DNA of 64,000 nt from an uncultured Pelagibacteraceae bacterium. GTDB lineage: Bacteria > Pseudomonadota > Alphaproteobacteria > Pelagibacterales > Pelagibacteraceae. Positions within the stretch are counted from its first letter, which is position 1; every line of letters starts with the position of its first letter. The stretch is from contig CACIDN010000002.1 in NCBI GenBank assembly GCA_902585415.1, positions 62,001 to 126,000 on the forward strand, given 5' to 3'. A program made the position numbers and the translations under genes. Below are positions 16,820 through 25,876 of the stretch, piece after piece. The notes under the pieces are model-generated. The model had not been told where the DNA came from. It saw only the letters and a list, made by a program, of their open reading frames with translations, and ran no database searches.

Positions 16820-17359
16820 ATGTTCGTACAAACACAAATAACACCTAACCCCAATTCTCTAAAATTTTTGCCAGGCAAAAATGTATCTTTAATTGGTCCA
16901 CTTGAAATAACAGAAATTGAGAAAACTAATAATGAGCTTATAAAAAATATTTTATCAATTAATGGCGTAAAGGGTGTTTTTCTTTCATATGATTTTATTT
17001 CAGTGAATAAAGAAACTGACTTTGAGTGGGAAGATTTAAGACATATAATTATATCGTTTATTAACGATTATTTTGCTAAGGGAAATGAAATTGTTATTTC
17101 AAAATCAAAAGTCAATGAAGATTTAGACACATCGACTGTTGAAAGCCAAATAATTAAAATATTAGAGACAAAAATTAGACCAGCAGTTGCAAGGGATGGT
17201 GGAGATATTAAATTTAAAGAATTTAAAAACGGCGTAGTTCGTGTGGAACTGCAAGGTGCTTGTTCAGGCTGTCCTAGCGCAGCTTTAACTTTAAAACAAG
17301 GAGTACAAAATTTATTATGTCATTATATACCAGAAGTTAAGGAAGTAGAGGCTGTCTGA
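16820..17359 (+). CDS. NfuA-like iron-sulphur carrier (Nfu N domain plus NifU C domain)
   Basis: A 179-residue protein. The N-terminal Nfu domain (about 1-90) includes TPNPNSLKFLPGK and the GVKGVFLS motif. The C-terminal NifU-like domain (about 105-175) includes RPAVARDGGDI and the cluster-binding CSGCPSA, a CxxC pair that holds a bridging 4Fe-4S cluster in the dimer. It delivers Fe-S clusters to target proteins. This is the alphaproteobacterial/mitochondrial NFU1 architecture, not the enterobacterial NfuA with an A-type domain. No isc/suf genes are in the window. Confidence 0.9.
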   Translation: MFVQTQITPNPNSLKFLPGKNVSLIGPLEITEIEKTNNELIKNILSINGVKGVFLSYDFISVNKETDFEWEDLRHIIISFINDYFAKGNEIVISKSKVNEDLDTSTVESQIIKILETKIRPAVARDGGDIKFKEFKNGVVRVELQGACSGCPSAALTLKQGVQNLLCHYIPEVKEVEAV

Positions 17360-17409
17360 AAAAAAATATTTTAAACAAATTATTAAAAAAAAATTTTACG
17401 AATACTCAA

Positions 17410-18513
17410 GTGCTAAAACTTCAAAAATTTTTATCTACCCAAGGTATTATTATAAAAAAAAAAAATTCGATTACATCTATTTTTGGAAAATATAAAACAA
17501 TTTATCAGACTTTATTGTCCGGTGCTTTGATAATTTTAATAGCTTTTTTAATTCCATTCTTTTCGAATATGTCCCCAAATGTGGCCAAAACCACAAAAAT
17601 TAACAATTCTAATAAAGATTTCGCTAAAATTCTTGAGGGTAAAGAAATTCAAGAAAAGTCAAAAATCGATGAAGGTTTAGATTTAACAAATATTTTGGAG
17701 GACATTTTTAAATTTGAGGAATTACCAGAAAATACAGTTAGACTAAGCGCTTCAACAATTGAACAACTTTTTGAAGATATTGATTATTCTTTAGATGTAG
17801 TGAGAAAAACAAAAAAAGTTAAGCCCATCAGGCTATCGCTTTTACCAAATGAAATTAAAAAGATTGAAAATTCTAAAAAAAGGAAAAGTTTATTTATTAA
17901 AATTATCTTACCGTTGATACTAGAGGAAAATAATAGAATACTTTTGGATCGCAAAAGATTGTTCAGTATTTTAAATAAAAATAAAAATTCTAAGAAAGAG
18001 ATAAATTGGCTAAGGACGAAATTTGAACAATACGGTGTATTGAATAAAGATATACCTACATTAAAAGTTCGTATGGATATAGTGCCTGTATCTTTAGCTT
18101 TAGCACAAGCGGCAAAAGAGACTGGCTGGGGGACATCGAGATTTGCATTAGAAGGCAATGCATTGTTTGGTCAGTGGACTTGGTCTGGCGATGGTATAAA
18201 ACCTGCAGGCGCAGAGGATAATTCAAAACATAAAGTTATGAAATTCAAAGTCTTAAAGGCTTCTGTTAGAGCATATCAAAGAAACTTAAATACTCACTCA
18301 AGTTACAAGAACTTTAGACAATTAAGAGCTCAATTAAGAGATGATGACAAAAAATTGGATAGTTTGATACTTGCAGATCAACTAAATAATTATGCTGAGA
18401 CTGGTGAAGAATATACAAAAATACTTAAACAAATTATTCAACAAAACTCTCTAAAAGATTTTGATGAAGTAAAAGTAATGCCTTTAAGTGTAAAATACAA
18501 AAATTTAATTTAA
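17410..18513 (+). CDS. Bax-family glucosaminidase-like protein (COG2992), membrane-anchored
   Basis: A 367-residue product from a GTG. One membrane segment near residues 38-56 is followed by a spacer and a C-terminal glucosaminidase-type domain containing LALAQAAKETGWGTSRFALEGNALFG, with the catalytic Glu in KETGWG. This fits Bax/FlgJ-like peptidoglycan hydrolases acting on the periplasmic side. The start is uncertain: the frame stays open upstream, and a CTG at 17356 would overlap the nfuA-like stop as CTGA behind an AGAGG sequence, adding 18 residues. A run of 12 A near codon 18 could also cause a frameshift. It converges with the deacetylase, with a four-base overlap. Confidence 0.78.
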   Translation: MLKLQKFLSTQGIIIKKKNSITSIFGKYKTIYQTLLSGALIILIAFLIPFFSNMSPNVAKTTKINNSNKDFAKILEGKEIQEKSKIDEGLDLTNILEDIFKFEELPENTVRLSASTIEQLFEDIDYSLDVVRKTKKVKPIRLSLLPNEIKKIENSKKRKSLFIKIILPLILEENNRILLDRKRLFSILNKNKNSKKEINWLRTKFEQYGVLNKDIPTLKVRMDIVPVSLALAQAAKETGWGTSRFALEGNALFGQWTWSGDGIKPAGAEDNSKHKVMKFKVLKASVRAYQRNLNTHSSYKNFRQLRAQLRDDDKKLDSLILADQLNNYAETGEEYTKILKQIIQQNSLKDFDEVKVMPLSVKYKNLI

Positions 18514-19568
18514 TCTACTTCAACTGACATTTGAATACCCAACCATCGCCAAATACTTCCATCTTGAAGAGAACAATTAACTCTACCCCTTCTAAATGTA
18601 AATTTTTCTCTAAAGTTGATTTTGAGAATATTCTTCTCAAATTTAATTAGTGAATTTCTCCATTCATTACCTTCGTTAGAAAAACATTTTATATTTTCTA
18701 TATTTTTTTGGTCTTTAAAAAATTCTATCCTAATTGTTGGAGGATTTTGAGATTTACTTATAAATTTATCATCAGGTCTCATACTCTTATATGGAATAGG
18801 AAATAAGTTAAGTAAAAATTCAAATCTTTCTAAATCACCATATTTTTCATTTATTGGAAATCTCGGTAATTCAAAACGATTTTTTGTTAAATCTATTACT
18901 CCTGAATGTTGACCAAATCCGTATTTAAAATTACTTTTAATGTATTTTGTTTGTTTTAAATTATATTCTCCAAACGGGTAAGAAAAATAAATTGGATTAT
19001 ATCCCAACTTTTGTTTAAATATTTTAATAGAATTTTTAATATCTTTTTCAAATTCAGCTTGTGAAAAATTTAAAAGGTACTCGTGCGTATGAGAGTGATT
19101 ACCAATATGAGCAAAATCATAGCTTGATATTTCTTTTATTTGATCCCAGCTCATGTAACCACTCTTTCCCACTGGTTCTGTAGAAACAAATAAAATAAAT
19201 GGTATTTTTCTCTTTTTAAGTATTGGCCAAGCATTTTCATAAAAAGACAAAAAAGCATCATCAATTGTAATTAAAATTTTCTTATTTTTTTTGGGATAAC
19301 TGAACTCAGTATCAAATTTAATTGGATCATAATATTCTATATTGTTTGTCTCAATTAGTTCAAGTTGCTTTTTAAAAATATCTATTTTAGTATTAGTTGA
19401 TGGATATTTATTTTCATTAAATCTATGGTACATAATTGACACAATGCCATGATCATTTGAATGATATATGATATCGTCCTTAGCAAAAGTTGAGCTATTT
19501 ATGAAAAATAAAACAAAAAAAAACTTAATAATTGATGCCGCAAATGAGAAAATTATTTTCAAAATCAT
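18510..19568 (-). CDS. exported polysaccharide deacetylase (NodB fold)
   Basis: A 352-residue protein with a Sec signal peptide (hydrophobic core about 5-25, cleavage near TFA, residue 29). The NodB domain has motif 1 as TIDDAF (101-106; the usual T(F)DD) and motif 2 as HSHTH (158-162), supplying the metal-binding Asp and two His, followed by SYPFGEYN (motif 3). The roughly 110-residue C-terminal part has no family I recognise. It likely de-N-acetylates an envelope polysaccharide. Its signal-peptide codons overlap the 5' end of the divergent tsaB-like gene by 68 bases. Confidence 0.85.
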   Translation of the reverse strand: MILKIIFSFAASIIKFFFVLFFINSSTFAKDDIIYHSNDHGIVSIMYHRFNENKYPSTNTKIDIFKKQLELIETNNIEYYDPIKFDTEFSYPKKNKKILITIDDAFLSFYENAWPILKKRKIPFILFVSTEPVGKSGYMSWDQIKEISSYDFAHIGNHSHTHEYLLNFSQAEFEKDIKNSIKIFKQKLGYNPIYFSYPFGEYNLKQTKYIKSNFKYGFGQHSGVIDLTKNRFELPRFPINEKYGDLERFEFLLNLFPIPYKSMRPDDKFISKSQNPPTIRIEFFKDQKNIENIKCFSNEGNEWRNSLIKFEKNILKINFREKFTFRRGRVNCSLQDGSIWRWLGIQMSVEVD

Positions 19569-19893
19569 AGATAATAATAAAATCTATACCAATGATTATG
19601 AAAACAGTAGAAAAAATTTTGATAAGTTTGTTATTTTTTTATTCAAATTTTTAAATAAAAAGATGGTTAGTTTCGATATTATTGATAAAGTTATCATTAA
19701 TCTGGGGCCTGGTAAATACACAAGTATAAGAACATCCCTATCAATTTTAAAAGCTCTGAGCCTAATATACAAATTTAAAATATACGGATTTTCATCAAAA
19801 GATGTTGAAAAATACGACTATTCAAGGGTTCTAAATTTATTAAAAAAAGGAAAACTAATAAAAAATTTGATAAAACCACTTTATTTGGGTTAA
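19501..19893 (+). CDS. tsaB: TsaB-like protein (t6A biosynthesis), N-terminal domain only
   Basis: A 130-residue product from the ATG at 19501. NLIIDAANEKIIFKI near the N-terminus replaces the ASKHA first strand (..ILAIDTS..), and IINLGPGKYTSIRTSLSILKAL matches the highly conserved GPGSFTG.R....KGLA motif. TsaB is a scaffold that activates TsaD in making t6A37 on tRNAs. Usual TsaB proteins are 210-230 residues; the second ASKHA lobe is missing here. The position before fur-miaB is conserved; rimI, often adjacent, is absent. The first 68 bases are antisense to the deacetylase signal peptide. Confidence 0.75.
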   Translation: MKNKTKKNLIIDAANEKIIFKIIDNNKIYTNDYENSRKNFDKFVIFLFKFLNKKMVSFDIIDKVIINLGPGKYTSIRTSLSILKALSLIYKFKIYGFSSKDVEKYDYSRVLNLLKKGKLIKNLIKPLYLG

Positions 19894-19902
19894 GATAATA
19901 TT

Positions 19903-20328
19903 ATGGAAGATACAATTGAACAAAAATGTTTAGCTAAAGGTGTAAAATTAACAGACCAAAGAAAAACTATTGCTAGAGTTATATCTGAGTCAAAAAAAAA
20001 TTATGGCGAGTCAGATCACCCTGATGTAGATGAGCTTTATAAAAGAGTGTCAGAAATTGACAATAAAATTAGTATTGCTACAGTTTACAGGACTGTAAAA
20101 TTATTTGAAGAATCTGGAATTTTGATGAAACATGATTTTAAAGATGGAAAAGCCAGATATGAGTTAAATGACGACCACAACCATCTGATTGATATAAAAA
20201 CTGGAAATATCATTGAATTTACTAGTGATGAAATTGAGGATATTCAACAAAAAATTGCTAAGAAGCACGGATATAAACTAATTGATTCAAAATTAGAGCT
20301 TTACTGCATTAAAAATAAATCTGATTAA
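19903..20328 (+). CDS. fur: Fur/Mur-family metal-responsive repressor
   Basis: A 141-residue Fur-fold protein. The winged-helix N-terminal domain includes the recognition region ISIATVYRTVKLFEESG; the dimerisation domain has DDHNHLIDIKTGNIIEF, the form found in alphaproteobacterial Fur/Mur rather than the HHDHLIC of gammaproteobacteria. In alphaproteobacteria such proteins often respond to manganese (Mur). It lacks the C-terminal CxxC zinc site. The two Fur-type boxes at 4.4 kb are candidate targets. It starts 9 bases after tsaB and is followed two bases on by miaB. Confidence 0.9.
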   Translation: MEDTIEQKCLAKGVKLTDQRKTIARVISESKKNYGESDHPDVDELYKRVSEIDNKISIATVYRTVKLFEESGILMKHDFKDGKARYELNDDHNHLIDIKTGNIIEFTSDEIEDIQQKIAKKHGYKLIDSKLELYCIKNKSD

Positions 20329-20330
20329 TT

Positions 20331-21665
20331 GTGAAAAAAATCTTCATTAAGACTTTTGGATGCCAAATGAACGAGTATGACTCAAATCGTATTTATGACA
20401 CAGTAAAGAAAATTGGTTATTTAAAAACTAATGATTATCTAAGTGCAGATTGTTATTTACTAAATACCTGTCATATAAGAGATAAGTCAAAAGAGAAAGT
20501 CTATGATGAAATAGGAAGAGTTAGAAAAAATTATAAAAACAAAAAAAAACCAATTGTAATTATTGCAGGCTGTGTTGCACAAGCTGAAAGCGGCGAAATG
20601 ATTAAGAGAGAGCCTTATATTGATATTGTAATTGGTCCTCAGTCATATCATAAAATAAACAATATTATTGAAAATTTTACTTTTAGAAAAAAAGAGGAAT
20701 TAACCGAATTTGATACTGAGGATAAATTTAATTATCTTGATAAAATACAAAATAACGACAGTTCAGTATCATCTTTTTTAACAGTTCAAGAGGGATGTGA
20801 TAAGTTTTGTAGTTTCTGTGTGGTACCATATACCCGAGGCCCAGAGTATTCTAGACCTTTTAAAAAAATTATTGATGAAGCAGAGCATTTAGTGAGAAAC
20901 GGGACCAGAGAAATAACTTTATTAGGTCAAAATGTAAATGCATATAATTATAAAGATGAACAAAAAAGTTACAAATTATCAGACTTAATATTTGAGTTAG
21001 ATAAAATAAAAGAGTTATGTAGAATTAGATATACGACTTCTCACCCAAGGGACATGTCAGAAGATTTAATAGAATGTTATTCTAGTTCAAAAAAATTAAT
21101 GCCATTTATACATCTACCAATTCAAAGTGGATCAAATAAAATTTTAAAATTAATGAATAGAAATCACAAGGTTGAAAAATATTTAGACATTTATAAATCA
21201 ATAAAACAAATAAATAATAAAGTTGAATTTTCAAGCGATTTTATTGTTGGTTTTCCAGGAGAAATGGATTGTGATTTTAGTGATACAATGAATTTAGTAA
21301 AAGAAATTAAGTTTATTAATTCTTACTCATTTATATTTAGCCCAAGACCTGGAACACCAGCATCAAAATTTAAACCTATTGATAAAGAAATTGCTAAAGA
21401 GCGTTTATTAAATATACAAAGTGAGCTAGAAGGACATCAAATCAAAAAAAATAAGTCTTTATTTGGCTCCTCTATAGAGGTTTTAGTAGAAAATAAATTA
21501 AAAAATCAAGATAAATACTTTGGAAGAAACATTTTTTTGAATTCTGTAATTTTTGAAGGTGATGAAAAAGTTGTTGGAAAATTGGTTAATGTAAAGGTAG
21601 AAAAAATTAATAGAAATACTTTATTTGGAAAAATAGATCAAAATAAAAATATGAGAGCGGCTTAA
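20331..21665 (+). CDS. miaB: tRNA-2-methylthio-N6-dimethylallyladenosine synthase
   Basis: A 444-residue radical-SAM methylthiotransferase acting on i6A37 of tRNAs. The N-terminal UPF0004 domain has cluster cysteines C11, C47 and C81; the radical-SAM triad is C155, C159, C162 (EGCDKFCSFCVVPYTRG). A C-terminal TRAM domain follows from about 375. GTG start two bases after fur. All six cluster cysteines are present. Confidence 0.96.
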   Translation: MKKIFIKTFGCQMNEYDSNRIYDTVKKIGYLKTNDYLSADCYLLNTCHIRDKSKEKVYDEIGRVRKNYKNKKKPIVIIAGCVAQAESGEMIKREPYIDIVIGPQSYHKINNIIENFTFRKKEELTEFDTEDKFNYLDKIQNNDSSVSSFLTVQEGCDKFCSFCVVPYTRGPEYSRPFKKIIDEAEHLVRNGTREITLLGQNVNAYNYKDEQKSYKLSDLIFELDKIKELCRIRYTTSHPRDMSEDLIECYSSSKKLMPFIHLPIQSGSNKILKLMNRNHKVEKYLDIYKSIKQINNKVEFSSDFIVGFPGEMDCDFSDTMNLVKEIKFINSYSFIFSPRPGTPASKFKPIDKEIAKERLLNIQSELEGHQIKKNKSLFGSSIEVLVENKLKNQDKYFGRNIFLNSVIFEGDEKVVGKLVNVKVEKINRNTLFGKIDQNKNMRAA

Positions 21666-21666
21666 T

Positions 21667-22665
21667 TTGAATAATATTTCTTATAGAAGAGCTGTTGAGG
21701 ATCTAAAATTTGTTTATTCAGAAAATAATACTTTGAGCATTATATTTAAAAATAATAATATATTGATGGGTGTTGTTGGTGAATTCAATAATAATCTTAA
21801 AGAATTAGAAAAAATAACAGATACAAATATTTATTCTCGTGGAAATTCAATTTTAATAAAAAGTACAGCAAAAAAAAACGAATTAATTAAAAATGCAATT
21901 CTTTTTTTGTTTGACCAATTTATAAATAATGGAACAATTGAAAAGAAAGATATTATATCTTCAGTGAATAAATTTATGATTGAAGATAAAACAGATAAAA
22001 TTGAATATATAATTAAAACACCAAAAAAATCGGTTATACCAAGATCTGAGAAACAAAAAAAATATGTTAGAGCATTAAGATATAGTGATATCACTATATC
22101 TTCTGGGCCTGCTGGTACTGGAAAAACTTATTTAGCTGTGGCAGTTGCATTAACAATGCTTTTAGACAAAAAAATTGAAAGAATAATATTATCAAGGCCT
22201 GCTGTCGAAGCTGGTGAGAGGCTTGGTTTTCTGCCAGGAGACATGAGAGATAAAGTAGATCCATATCTACGTCCCTTGTACGATGCTTTATACGATCTTT
22301 TGGATTTTGAAAAGATACAGAAACGTATTGAAATCGGGGATATAGAAATAGCGCCTTTAGCTTATATGAGAGGAAGAACATTAAAAAACTCATTTGCAAT
22401 TTTAGATGAGGCTCAAAATGCTACAGATACTCAGATTAAAATGTTTTTAACAAGAATAGGTGAAAATTCCAAAATTGTTGTTAATGGCGATCCCACACAA
22501 ATAGATTTACCAAATAAATCTTTGTCAGGTTTAAAAAGATCTAAGGAGATACTTGGCCATTTAAATGAGGTATCTATAGTGGACTTTGATCATACAGATG
22601 TTGTAAGACATCCTTTAGTATCTAAAATTGTAAAAGCTTACTTCGATCAAAATTCAAATAAATGA
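21667..22665 (+). CDS. phoH: PhoH-family ATPase (YbeZ)
   Basis: A 332-residue P-loop ATPase. Walker A is GPAGTGKTYLA (about 141-151); Walker B is FAILDEAQNAT. An N-terminal KH-like region of about 110 residues precedes it. In many bacteria the gene is fused or adjacent to ybeY and acts in RNA metabolism with it; the same pairing is seen here, with a four-base overlap. TTG start immediately after the miaB stop. Confidence 0.93.
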   Translation: MNNISYRRAVEDLKFVYSENNTLSIIFKNNNILMGVVGEFNNNLKELEKITDTNIYSRGNSILIKSTAKKNELIKNAILFLFDQFINNGTIEKKDIISSVNKFMIEDKTDKIEYIIKTPKKSVIPRSEKQKKYVRALRYSDITISSGPAGTGKTYLAVAVALTMLLDKKIERIILSRPAVEAGERLGFLPGDMRDKVDPYLRPLYDALYDLLDFEKIQKRIEIGDIEIAPLAYMRGRTLKNSFAILDEAQNATDTQIKMFLTRIGENSKIVVNGDPTQIDLPNKSLSGLKRSKEILGHLNEVSIVDFDHTDVVRHPLVSKIVKAYFDQNSNK

Positions 22666-23102
22666 TTAAAATCCATGTTGTTGTTGACTATCCAAAATGG
22701 AAAAACAAAGTAAAAAAACTTAAAAATTACTTCAAAACAAAACAAAGAAGATTTAATACTTATATAAATTCATCAAAAAAAATAAATGAGTTTACAGTAT
22801 ATTTAACAAACAACTCTCAAATGAGGAAATTAAATAATAAATTTAGAAAAGTAAATAAACCAACAGATGTTTTGTCGTTTCCATTAAACATAAAGTTAAA
22901 AAGCAGTATTTATCTTGGAGACATAGCTATTAGTTATGAAATAGTTAATAAAAGATCCAAAAAATCTTTGTTTAATCATGAACTAGATAAAATGTGGATA
23001 CATGGTTACTTACACCTGAGTGGACACGATCACATTAAATATAAAGATTTTTTAAAAATGTCCAAAAAAGAAAATTTAATATTTAATCAAATTAATTTCT
23101 AA
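22662..23102 (+). CDS. ybeY: endoribonuclease YbeY (rRNA maturation factor)
   Basis: A 146-residue metalloprotein. The zinc-binding H3XH5XH motif is intact in HGYLHLSGHDH near the C-terminus, and NKPTDVLSFP is the other family hallmark. It functions in 16S rRNA 3'-end processing and ribosome quality control. It overlaps phoH by four bases. corC, which commonly follows in proteobacteria, is missing, and lnt begins directly. Confidence 0.93.
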   Translation: MIKIHVVVDYPKWKNKVKKLKNYFKTKQRRFNTYINSSKKINEFTVYLTNNSQMRKLNNKFRKVNKPTDVLSFPLNIKLKSSIYLGDIAISYEIVNKRSKKSLFNHELDKMWIHGYLHLSGHDHIKYKDFLKMSKKENLIFNQINF

Positions 23103-23103
23103 A

Positions 23104-24624
23104 TTGGCACAAATTTTAAATAATAAATTTTTGGTAATTATAATTTTAATTTGTTTAGGAATTCTATCCTCATTTAGCTTACCTCCATATAATTATTTTT
23201 TTATAAACTTTTTTACTTTTCCATTTTTGTTTTATATTCTGGTCATTAATCTTAATCGCAACCTAATTAATAACTTTTTAATTGGATGGTTTTATGGATT
23301 TGGGTATTTCTTATCTAATTTATACTGGATCTCAAACTCCCTTAAATTTGATGAAAATTTTGAAAAATTAATTGTTTTATCAATTTTATTAATTCCATTT
23401 CTGCTATCTATGTTTTATGGATTATTTACTTATTCACTAAAGTTTCTGAATATAAAAATGAACTTTAGTTCAATTTTAATTTTTTCACTAACATTGTCTA
23501 TTCTTGAATATTTAAGAGGATCAATTTTTGGTGGATTCCCCTGGAATTTAATTTTGTTTAGTTTAGTAAATTTCATTAGTTCATTGCAAATACTTTCTGT
23601 TATTGGAACGTACTCACTAAACTTGCTGGTTATCACTTTTTATACTTTGCCAATAATAATTTTTTTTAAAATTAGAAAGCTAGAAAAATTAATTATTTTA
23701 TTATCGACAATTTTAATTTTATTAATCAATATGTATTATGGATATAATAGAATTGAAAAAGTTAAAAATACCGCAAATAAAACAATCTCTCCCCCAATAA
23801 AATTAGTTTCACCCAAGTTTAATATAGAGAGATTTTTTATTGATGAGTCAATTGAAGATAAGTTTAATGAGCTTTTTGGAATCGGTTATCCAATTGACAA
23901 AGATTTGCTTTTAATTTTTCCAGAAGGTATAACTAATATGCGTGAAATAAATCAACTAGATAATAATTTTGATAAAATTTCTCATCAATTAACAGATAAA
24001 TCAAAAATTATCTTAGGTATTACTTTAGATGATGGAGAAAAAATATTTAATTCATTAGCAATATTTAATAAAGAATTTAAATTAGAGGATAAATATAATA
24101 AAAACAAACTTGTTCCATTTGGGGAATTTCTTCCTTTTGAAAAATTTTTGAGCAAGTTAGGTTTAAAAAAAATAACCCACGGTTATAGATCTTTTAGTTC
24201 ATCAAATGAGAGAAATATTTTAAATGTTGGCACAATTTCATTTTTACCGTTAATATGTTATGAAATTATATTTTCTGGCGCATTAAATAAAAACAAAAGA
24301 GAATATGATTTTATCTTAAATATTTCCGAGGATGGATGGTTTGGAAATAGCATTGGTCCTGTTCAACATTTTTCTCACTCTATACTTAGATCTATTGAAG
24401 AGGGAAAAGATGTTTTAAGAGTTGCTAATAATGGAATTTCAGCCCATATCAATCTAAATGGTAAAATTAATAAAAAACTTGACACAACTGAAAAGGGAAG
24501 CATTGAAATAAATTCAGTTTCTAAAGCTTTTCCCACGTTCTTTAGTATCTATGGTAATAAGATTTTCTTTAGTTTAGTATTTATTTATATTAGTTTAATT
24601 TTTTTTTTAAAAAGATTTAAATGA
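23104..24624 (+). CDS. lnt: apolipoprotein N-acyltransferase
   Basis: A 506-residue inner-membrane enzyme: about six N-terminal membrane helices, a periplasmic nitrilase-like domain, and a C-terminal helix. The catalytic triad region is recognisable: Glu in LIFPEGI, Lys near [13 protein letters not shown], and Cys in [10 protein letters not shown]. It adds the third acyl chain to lipoproteins such as the two predicted in this window. TTG start; overlaps metK by four bases. Sequence is divergent in the membrane part, as is usual. Confidence 0.92.
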   Translation: MAQILNNKFLVIIILICLGILSSFSLPPYNYFFINFFTFPFLFYILVINLNRNLINNFLIGWFYGFGYFLSNLYWISNSLKFDENFEKLIVLSILLIPFLLSMFYGLFTYSLKFLNIKMNFSSILIFSLTLSILEYLRGSIFGGFPWNLILFSLVNFISSLQILSVIGTYSLNLLVITFYTLPIIIFFKIRKLEKLIILLSTILILLINMYYGYNRIEKVKNTANKTISPPIKLVSPKFNIERFFIDESIEDKFNELFGIGYPIDKDLLLIFPEGITNMREINQLDNNFDKISHQLTDKSKIILGITLDDGEKIFNSLAIFNKEFKLEDKYNKNKLVPFGEFLPFEKFLSKLGLKKITHGYRSFSSSNERNILNVGTISFLPLICYEIIFSGALNKNKREYDFILNISEDGWFGNSIGPVQHFSHSILRSIEEGKDVLRVANNGISAHINLNGKINKKLDTTEKGSIEINSVSKAFPTFFSIYGNKIFFSLVFIYISLIFFLKRFK

Positions 24625-25784
24625 AAAAAAATTATTTATTTACGAGCGAGTCTGTATCCGAAGGCCACCCAGATAAAGTATGTGATAGAATATCTGACAT
24701 GGTAGTTGATACTTATCTTAGTGCAGAGCCTTATTCTAGAGTTGCTTGCGAAACTTTAACCACAACTAATAAAGTTGTTTTAGCTGGGGAAGTAAGAGGA
24801 CCTGAGATAAAAAAAAATGATTTAATTCAAAAAGTTAGAGATTGTATTAAAGATATAGGATATGACCAGGATGGATTTACTTATAAAGACCGTACTAAAA
24901 TAGAAAGTCATTTACATGCTCAATCTGCAGATATTGCAATGGGTGTAGATTCCTCTGGAAATAAAGATGAAGGAGCTGGAGATCAAGGGATTATGTTCGG
25001 ATACGCATGTAATGAAACTGATTTTCTTATGCCAGCACCCATACATTATTCACATAAAATTTTAAGGTTAATGGCAGAGGATAGAAAATCTGGGAAATTG
25101 AAAAATATTGAACCAGACTCTAAAAGTCAAATAACAATAGAATACAAAGATGGAAAACCTGATAACGTAAAGTCTGTTGTTATCTCTACACAGCATTCAG
25201 CAGACGTAAACCAGTCACAGGTAAGAGATCTTATTAAACCATATATTCAAAAGTCCATACCTAAAGATCTATTAAACAATTTAACTGAAGAAGAAATTTA
25301 TATTAATCCTACTGGAAACTTTGTAATTGGCGGACCTGATGGAGATAGTGGATTAACAGGAAGAAAAATAATAGTCGACACATATGGTGGAGCTGCACCT
25401 CATGGAGGTGGGGCATTTTCAGGAAAAGATCCAACAAAAGTTGATAGATCCGCAGCATATGCCTCAAGATATTTAGCTAAAAATATTGTTGCCTCCCAAA
25501 TATCAGATAAATGTTTAATACAACTGGCCTATGCAATTGGGGTATCAAAACCACTTTCAATTTATGTAGATCTATTTGATAACGACGAGGAAAAAAATAA
25601 ACATGTTGAAGATATAATAAAAAAAAATTTTGACTTAAGTCCGAGAGGTATCAGAGAGATGTTAGGTTTGAACAAACCTATTTATGAAAAATCAGCCGCT
25701 TACGGACATTTCGGTCGAGAACCAGGCTCAGATGGCTCTTTTTCTTGGGAAAAAACAGATAAAAAAGACCTTTTTAGTAAGTAA
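24621..25784 (+). CDS. metK: S-adenosylmethionine synthetase
   Basis: A 387-residue enzyme making SAM from methionine and ATP. Motifs: [13 protein letters not shown] (N-terminal ATP/Mg site), [12 protein letters not shown], and the P-loop-like [19 protein letters not shown]. Its start lies within the last bases of lnt, so there is no room for a 5' riboswitch at this gene. Gene order lnt-metK is common in alphaproteobacteria. SAM feeds MiaB, RsmI and UbiE encoded nearby. Confidence 0.97.
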   Translation: MKKNYLFTSESVSEGHPDKVCDRISDMVVDTYLSAEPYSRVACETLTTTNKVVLAGEVRGPEIKKNDLIQKVRDCIKDIGYDQDGFTYKDRTKIESHLHAQSADIAMGVDSSGNKDEGAGDQGIMFGYACNETDFLMPAPIHYSHKILRLMAEDRKSGKLKNIEPDSKSQITIEYKDGKPDNVKSVVISTQHSADVNQSQVRDLIKPYIQKSIPKDLLNNLTEEEIYINPTGNFVIGGPDGDSGLTGRKIIVDTYGGAAPHGGGAFSGKDPTKVDRSAAYASRYLAKNIVASQISDKCLIQLAYAIGVSKPLSIYVDLFDNDEEKNKHVEDIIKKNFDLSPRGIREMLGLNKPIYEKSAAYGHFGREPGSDGSFSWEKTDKKDLFSK

Positions 25785-25788
25785 AAAG

Positions 25789-25816
25789 TTGAAAATTTAG
25801 TAATATTTAATATAAA
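25789..25816 (+). promoter_or_regulatory. candidate sigma-70 promoter for the nusA operon
   Basis: TTGAAA (25789-25794) and TATAAA (25811-25816) are separated by 16 bases. The predicted transcript starts near 25823 and would immediately run into the hairpin at 25841-25858 before reaching nusA. Two good hexamers at near-optimal spacing just after metK support it, though TATAAA-like strings are frequent in this DNA. Confidence 0.5.
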
Positions 25817-25840
25817 AATAGTACATTATTGATATATCAG

Positions 25841-25865
25841 AATGGGCCTCGGCCCATTTTTTTTT
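25841..25865 (+). terminator. intrinsic terminator/attenuator between metK and nusA
   Basis: AATGGGC (25841-25847) pairs with GCCCATT (25852-25858) around a CTCG tetraloop, followed by T through 25865. It is a textbook terminator for metK, but the nusA start codon follows only 11 bases after the T-run and the candidate nusA promoter is upstream of it. It may therefore act as an attenuator on nusA-infB-rbfA-rpsO-pnp. Confidence 0.8.
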
Positions 25866-25876
25866 GGTGAAAAATT

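Noticed and set aside
24600..24621. SAM riboswitch upstream of metK
   Set aside because: metK starts inside the lnt coding sequence, leaving no leader space; no SAM-II or SAM-V-like core is visible.
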